Positions 63,690 to 64,000 of a DNA stretch of 64,000 bases are shown piece by piece. A model generated the notes under the pieces. It searched no databases. It was not told the origin of the DNA and was given only the letters and a program-made list of their open reading frames with translations. The position numbers and the translations under genes are program-made. How positions within the stretch are numbered: position 1 is the first letter of the stretch; each line of letters opens with the position of its first letter. The DNA is from Axinella damicornis (taxonomy: Eukaryota > Porifera > Demospongiae > Axinellida > Axinellidae), in NCBI GenBank assembly GCA_963931865.1, contig OZ007517.1, forward strand, positions 3,724,164 through 3,788,163, in the 5' to 3' direction.

Positions 63690-64000
63690 CATTGGTGTTT
63701 GTGTGTGTGTGTGTGTGTATGTGTGTGTGTGCGTGTGTGTGAGTGCGGTGTGTGTGCATATGTGTGTGGGTGTGAATACTTTGTATGTGTGTGGTGTGCA
63801 TGTACATAGCATGCACAAGTTACTGGAGTGCATGCTATGAAACCTCTTTGCAACCATGCATCTTAACTATTCAAAACAGTCAGAACTTACTTTTCAACTA
63901 GTAGCATAATAATATCAGTATTATTCTTTCTGGCTGCGTAGTGGAGTGGAGTATGACCCTCTAGAGTCTGACATTCAGTGGGAACCTTCAGGTATAGTAG
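45585..64000 (-). CDS. Giant ankyrin-ZU5-UPA-death domain-coiled coil-membrane protein (5' end outside window)
   Basis: I placed 39 exons with GT-AG sites, totalling 10,170 nt in a single frame, so about 3,389 residues before the stop are visible. Order: a very long ankyrin solenoid (11 three-exon cassettes), ZU5 (47419-47904), UPA-like region (47231-47334, 47003-47152, 46682-46916), death domain (46229-46534), and coiled coil plus hydrophobic tail (45585-45955). Phase agreement across every junction argues that the gene is functional. Ankyrin, ZU5, UPA and death domains together recall ankyrins, and ZU5-UPA-DD recalls UNC5 and PIDD. The repeat number and the C-terminal anchor are unlike those. 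A signalling or scaffold role at a membrane is inference. The N-terminus, and any signal peptide, lies beyond 64,000. Confidence 0.9.
46229..46534 (-). CDS. Death-domain exon
   Basis: ILGEGDLQKILDLLTTVVSR is followed by W, LKFHCSELDVIERM, then MLCQWLKW and VLNLASALRNAGEEATAFHL. This is the six-helix death-domain pattern, with the conserved Trp, the LDVIE helix and the final LAxALR-GE-A helix. The exon ends in phase 1 at GTTTGT. Without that splice the frame would stop at 46200 after ten more residues, a possible soluble isoform. Confidence 0.88.
46535..46681. other. Intron, no feature
   Basis: An ordinary short intron of the ankyrin-ZU5-death gene, typical of the 50-350 bp introns in this gene. 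Confidence 0.7.
46682..47334 (-). CDS. UPA-like region (three exons)
   Basis: Exons 47231-47334, 47003-47152 and 46682-46916 encode YSLLLYSSLSPSLEQNKAV, then NVLADLKELLPDVRLW, SNVVSLDIPSDISGW, and a later PPKILLTVSHI strand. This beta-rich region between ZU5 and the death domain, with its Asp-Ile-Gly-Trp strand, fits a UPA domain. The match is by position and pattern only. Confidence 0.65.
47419..47904 (-). CDS. ZU5-domain exon
   Basis: A 162-codon exon in phase 1. GVTIKIPPGAVAAGEAVDL and the later ASPVYLITASTDFLQDVQVS, IEHFADL and ALRHFCFITVA are the beta-strand signature of a ZU5 domain, as in ankyrin, UNC5 and ZO-1. A poly-acidic CDDDN loop sits in the middle. Confidence 0.9.
48244..48834 (-). 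CDS. Ankyrin half-cassette 11 (A11, B11), joins ZU5
   Basis: A11 is 48660-48834 (GADLYAKDNNCCTPAHIAA). B11 is 48244-48391 (148 nt), closely like B3 and B5 up to LLQHGA and then SGYSP, ending in phase 1 instead of 2. The new phase fits the ZU5 exon, so no C exon is used. It is far more similar to cassettes 3 and 5 than to neighbour cassette 10. Confidence 0.88.
49115..51108 (-). CDS. Ankyrin cassette 10 (A10, B10, C10)
   Basis: A10 is 50934-51108 (AKLYAEDDDSYIPVMVAAK). B10 is 50571-50770 (TLLHTAVMQGNSVAV). C10 is 49115-49546 (SPLHLACQHG, TAMHLACMGG, TPIHTAAKHG, TPLHLAAKYN). The B10-C10 intron carries a 35-bp minisatellite (49962-50185). The 744-bp intron between C9 and A10 shows no feature. 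Confidence 0.9.
49962..50185 (+). repeat. GAGCTCACTGCCTTCCTTATATGG minisatellite
   Basis: Six to seven copies of a 30-37 bp unit lie in the B10-C10 intron. Confidence 0.9.
51853..52740 (-). CDS. Ankyrin cassette 9 (A9, B9, C9), one repeat deleted
   Basis: A9 is 52551-52740 (LLYDKDKNQCTPLLIAAAS). B9 is 52374-52474, only 101 nt, which is 99 nt or exactly 33 codons shorter than other B exons. It retains WGEKLSQ, TLLHLAAGMGYEQ and both splice phases. C9 is 51853-52308 (IPLHLACHSG, APLHYACEKN, ASIHIAAKMG, TPLHYAAENN). Confidence 0.9.
52851..54159 (-). CDS. Ankyrin cassette 8 (A8, B8, C8)
   Basis: A8 is 53979-54159 (TSLYAEDQDSHTPILMAAA). B8 is 53692-53891 (TPLHVAARDGNQKAV). C8 is 52851-53270 (420 nt, the shortest C; NALHLACQGG, RPLHLACESN, IPLHIAARKG, NSLHNAACHN). 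The B8-C8 intron (421 bp) holds nothing I recognise. Confidence 0.9.
54318..56413 (-). CDS. Ankyrin cassette 7 (A7, B7, C7), intron enlarged by a LINE
   Basis: A7 is 56236-56413 (RADLFAEDCDSFTPVLAAA). B7 is 54826-55025 (TPLHAAARHGNIVAV). C7 is 54318-54755 (IALHTACLSG, TPLHLACEGR, VPTHIAAQNG, TTLHHAAMAK). The A7-B7 intron is about 1.2 kb because a LINE fragment inserted there. Exon phases are unaffected. Confidence 0.9.
55175..55935 (-). pseudogene. LINE reverse-transcriptase 3' fragment
   Basis: The - strand frame at 55930-55508 encodes VDVQLYISLVRSHLSFCSQV and ERIQRRATKYIL, the C-terminal region after a non-LTR reverse transcriptase. An (AAT)n tail lies at about 55200-55182. It is 5'-truncated and lies in an intron in the same orientation as the host gene. 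The flanking 55070-55170 and 56140-56220 carry ATACGCCCCCTCC-like blocks that suggest an older inverted-repeat element around it. Confidence 0.75.
56548..57614 (-). CDS. Ankyrin cassette 6 (A6, B6, C6)
   Basis: A6 is 57437-57614 (ANIHAEDCNLCTPVLLAAS). B6 is 57049-57248 (NNPLHVAAKQGNNLAV). C6 is 56548-56979 (IPLHLASLCG, TPLHLACKSG, SLIHVAVQNG, TPFHVAARYN). This even-type cassette is more diverged than 2 and 4. Confidence 0.9.
57803..58855 (-). CDS. Ankyrin cassette 5 (A5, B5, C5)
   Basis: A5 is 58687-58855 (169 nt, two codons shorter than A1 and A3) with a long CA-repeat acceptor. B5 is 58334-58521 (188 nt, four codons shorter at its end, closing HLAARK). C5 is 57803-58258 (TPLHTACRHG, TPLHLACVGG, APIHITAQCG, TPLHHAAKCN). 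All length changes are whole codons. Confidence 0.9.
58857..58939 (+). repeat. (TG)41 microsatellite at the A5 acceptor
   Basis: An 83-bp perfect TG run lies immediately upstream (in gene sense, a CA run) of the AG that opens exon A5. Confidence 0.97.
59097..60048 (-). CDS. Ankyrin cassette 4 (A4, B4, C4)
   Basis: A4 is 59871-60048, B4 is 59610-59809 and C4 is 59097-59534. All three keep the lengths of cassette 2 exactly (178, 200 and 438 nt), and the protein differs at a minority of positions. It is a recent tandem duplicate of cassette 2. Confidence 0.9.
60161..61418 (-). CDS. Ankyrin cassette 3 (A3, B3, C3)
   Basis: A3 is 61244-61418 (GADLNAKDNNDCTPTHVAA). B3 is 60691-60890 (FLVSDRIYGKTLCNTANDA). 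C3 is 60161-60613 (TPLHTVCLNG, TPLHLACVGG, APIHTASQYK, TALHHAAENN). B3 is almost the same as B5 and B11. The A3-B3 intron (353 bp of spacer) is longer than in cassette 1. Confidence 0.9.
61501..62455 (-). CDS. Ankyrin cassette 2 (A2, B2, C2)
   Basis: A2 is 62278-62455 (NVYAEDCNRCTPVLIAAAG, AFQCLMKFMDL). B2 is 62015-62214 (NRVLHITAREND, TPMHLAAETGHHE). C2 is 61501-61938 (TPLHLACLRG, TPFHLGCAGG, TPLHIAVRSG, TPLHYAAREN). This even-type cassette is nearly the same as cassette 4, with corresponding exon ends 2,404-2,407 bp apart. Confidence 0.9.
62567..63539 (-). CDS. Ankyrin cassette 1 (exons A1, B1, C1)
   Basis: A1 is 63365-63539, with a CA-repeat acceptor and GADLYAKDNNLCTPAHIAA. B1 is 63094-63293, with a TPLHFAAGSGDLESV repeat. 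C1 is 62567-63022, with repeats TPLHAACLSG, TPLHLACVGG, VPIHTASQHK and TALHHAAENN. Phases are A 2-0, B 0-2, C 2-2. This is an odd-type cassette, related to cassettes 3 and 5. Confidence 0.9.
63541..63778 (+). repeat. Interrupted (TG)n microsatellite at the A1 acceptor
   Basis: About 240 bases of TG with TGCATG, TATG and GCGC interruptions abut exon A1. Frames rich in HTHT or VCVC are artefacts. Confidence 0.96.
63891..64000 (-). CDS. Ankyrin exon C0, cut by the window edge
   Basis: The 3' end of a C-type exon, with KVPTECQTLEGHTPLHYAAR and a phase-2 end before GTAAGT. It matches the ends of C2 and C4, which implies at least one more cassette to the right. Confidence 0.9.

Noticed and set aside
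63344..63857. A 255-codon frame of His-Thr repeats
   Set aside because: The CA microsatellite translated together with true exons A1 and B1. The spliced exons explain the conserved parts.

Overview
This is nuclear DNA from an animal, most likely a sponge or another early-branching marine invertebrate. Genes are split by GT-AG introns. Two genes are recognisable animal orthologues, HS1BP3 and SSX2IP. A tRNA-Ser(GCU) is of ordinary animal type. Intergenic and intronic DNA is crowded with short inverted-repeat transposons, minisatellites and LINE retrotransposons. The species call is inference. All gene models were spliced by eye from splice signals, reading phase and family resemblance, with no database search.

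Layout. 1-15,200: few convincing genes, with a frameshifted relic of a LINE ORF1 (PHD finger plus coiled coil), a tandem array of a ~310 bp exon-like proline-rich cassette next to a 200 bp assembly gap, two fragments that may belong to BEN-domain genes, a decayed LINE reverse transcriptase, and several terminal-inverted-repeat elements, one nested inside another. 15,847-17,366: an intronless secreted alpha/beta-hydrolase gene with one apparent frameshift. 19,783-25,903: HS1BP3 (PX domain), five exons, + strand. 26,699-26,780: tRNA-Ser, - strand. 30,535-38,045: an SSX2IP (ADIP) orthologue, + strand, partly resolved, with introns loaded with transposons including a Ty3-type gag relic. 40,205-44,379: a nearly complete CR1/L2-like LINE, - strand, with an intact 951-residue ORF2 and an ORF1 broken by one stop codon.

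45,585-64,000: the main object. One very large - strand gene enters from the right edge. I could place 39 exons that stay in a single reading frame for about 3,390 codons. It encodes a long ankyrin-repeat solenoid, then a ZU5 domain, a UPA-like region, a death domain, a 21-residue-repeat coiled coil and a C-terminal hydrophobic anchor. The ankyrin part is built from a repeated three-exon cassette (A about 175-190 nt, B 200 nt, C about 420-456 nt) whose intron phases (A 2-0, B 0-2, C 2-2) make a whole cassette a frame-neutral unit. Eleven cassettes are visible, and the rightmost six are three copies of a two-cassette unit of about 2.4 kb. Ankyrin, ZU5, UPA and death domains are typical of adaptor and signalling proteins such as ankyrins, UNC5 and PIDD. 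A membrane-anchored receptor or adaptor with an expandable recognition array is therefore a reasonable hypothesis, but its function is not known.

A dispersed transposon family with TAGCCTCGTTCCCAGG-like ends recurs through the left 36 kb. Several copies carry clean 9-10 bp target duplications, which point to Mutator-like (MULE) non-autonomous elements.
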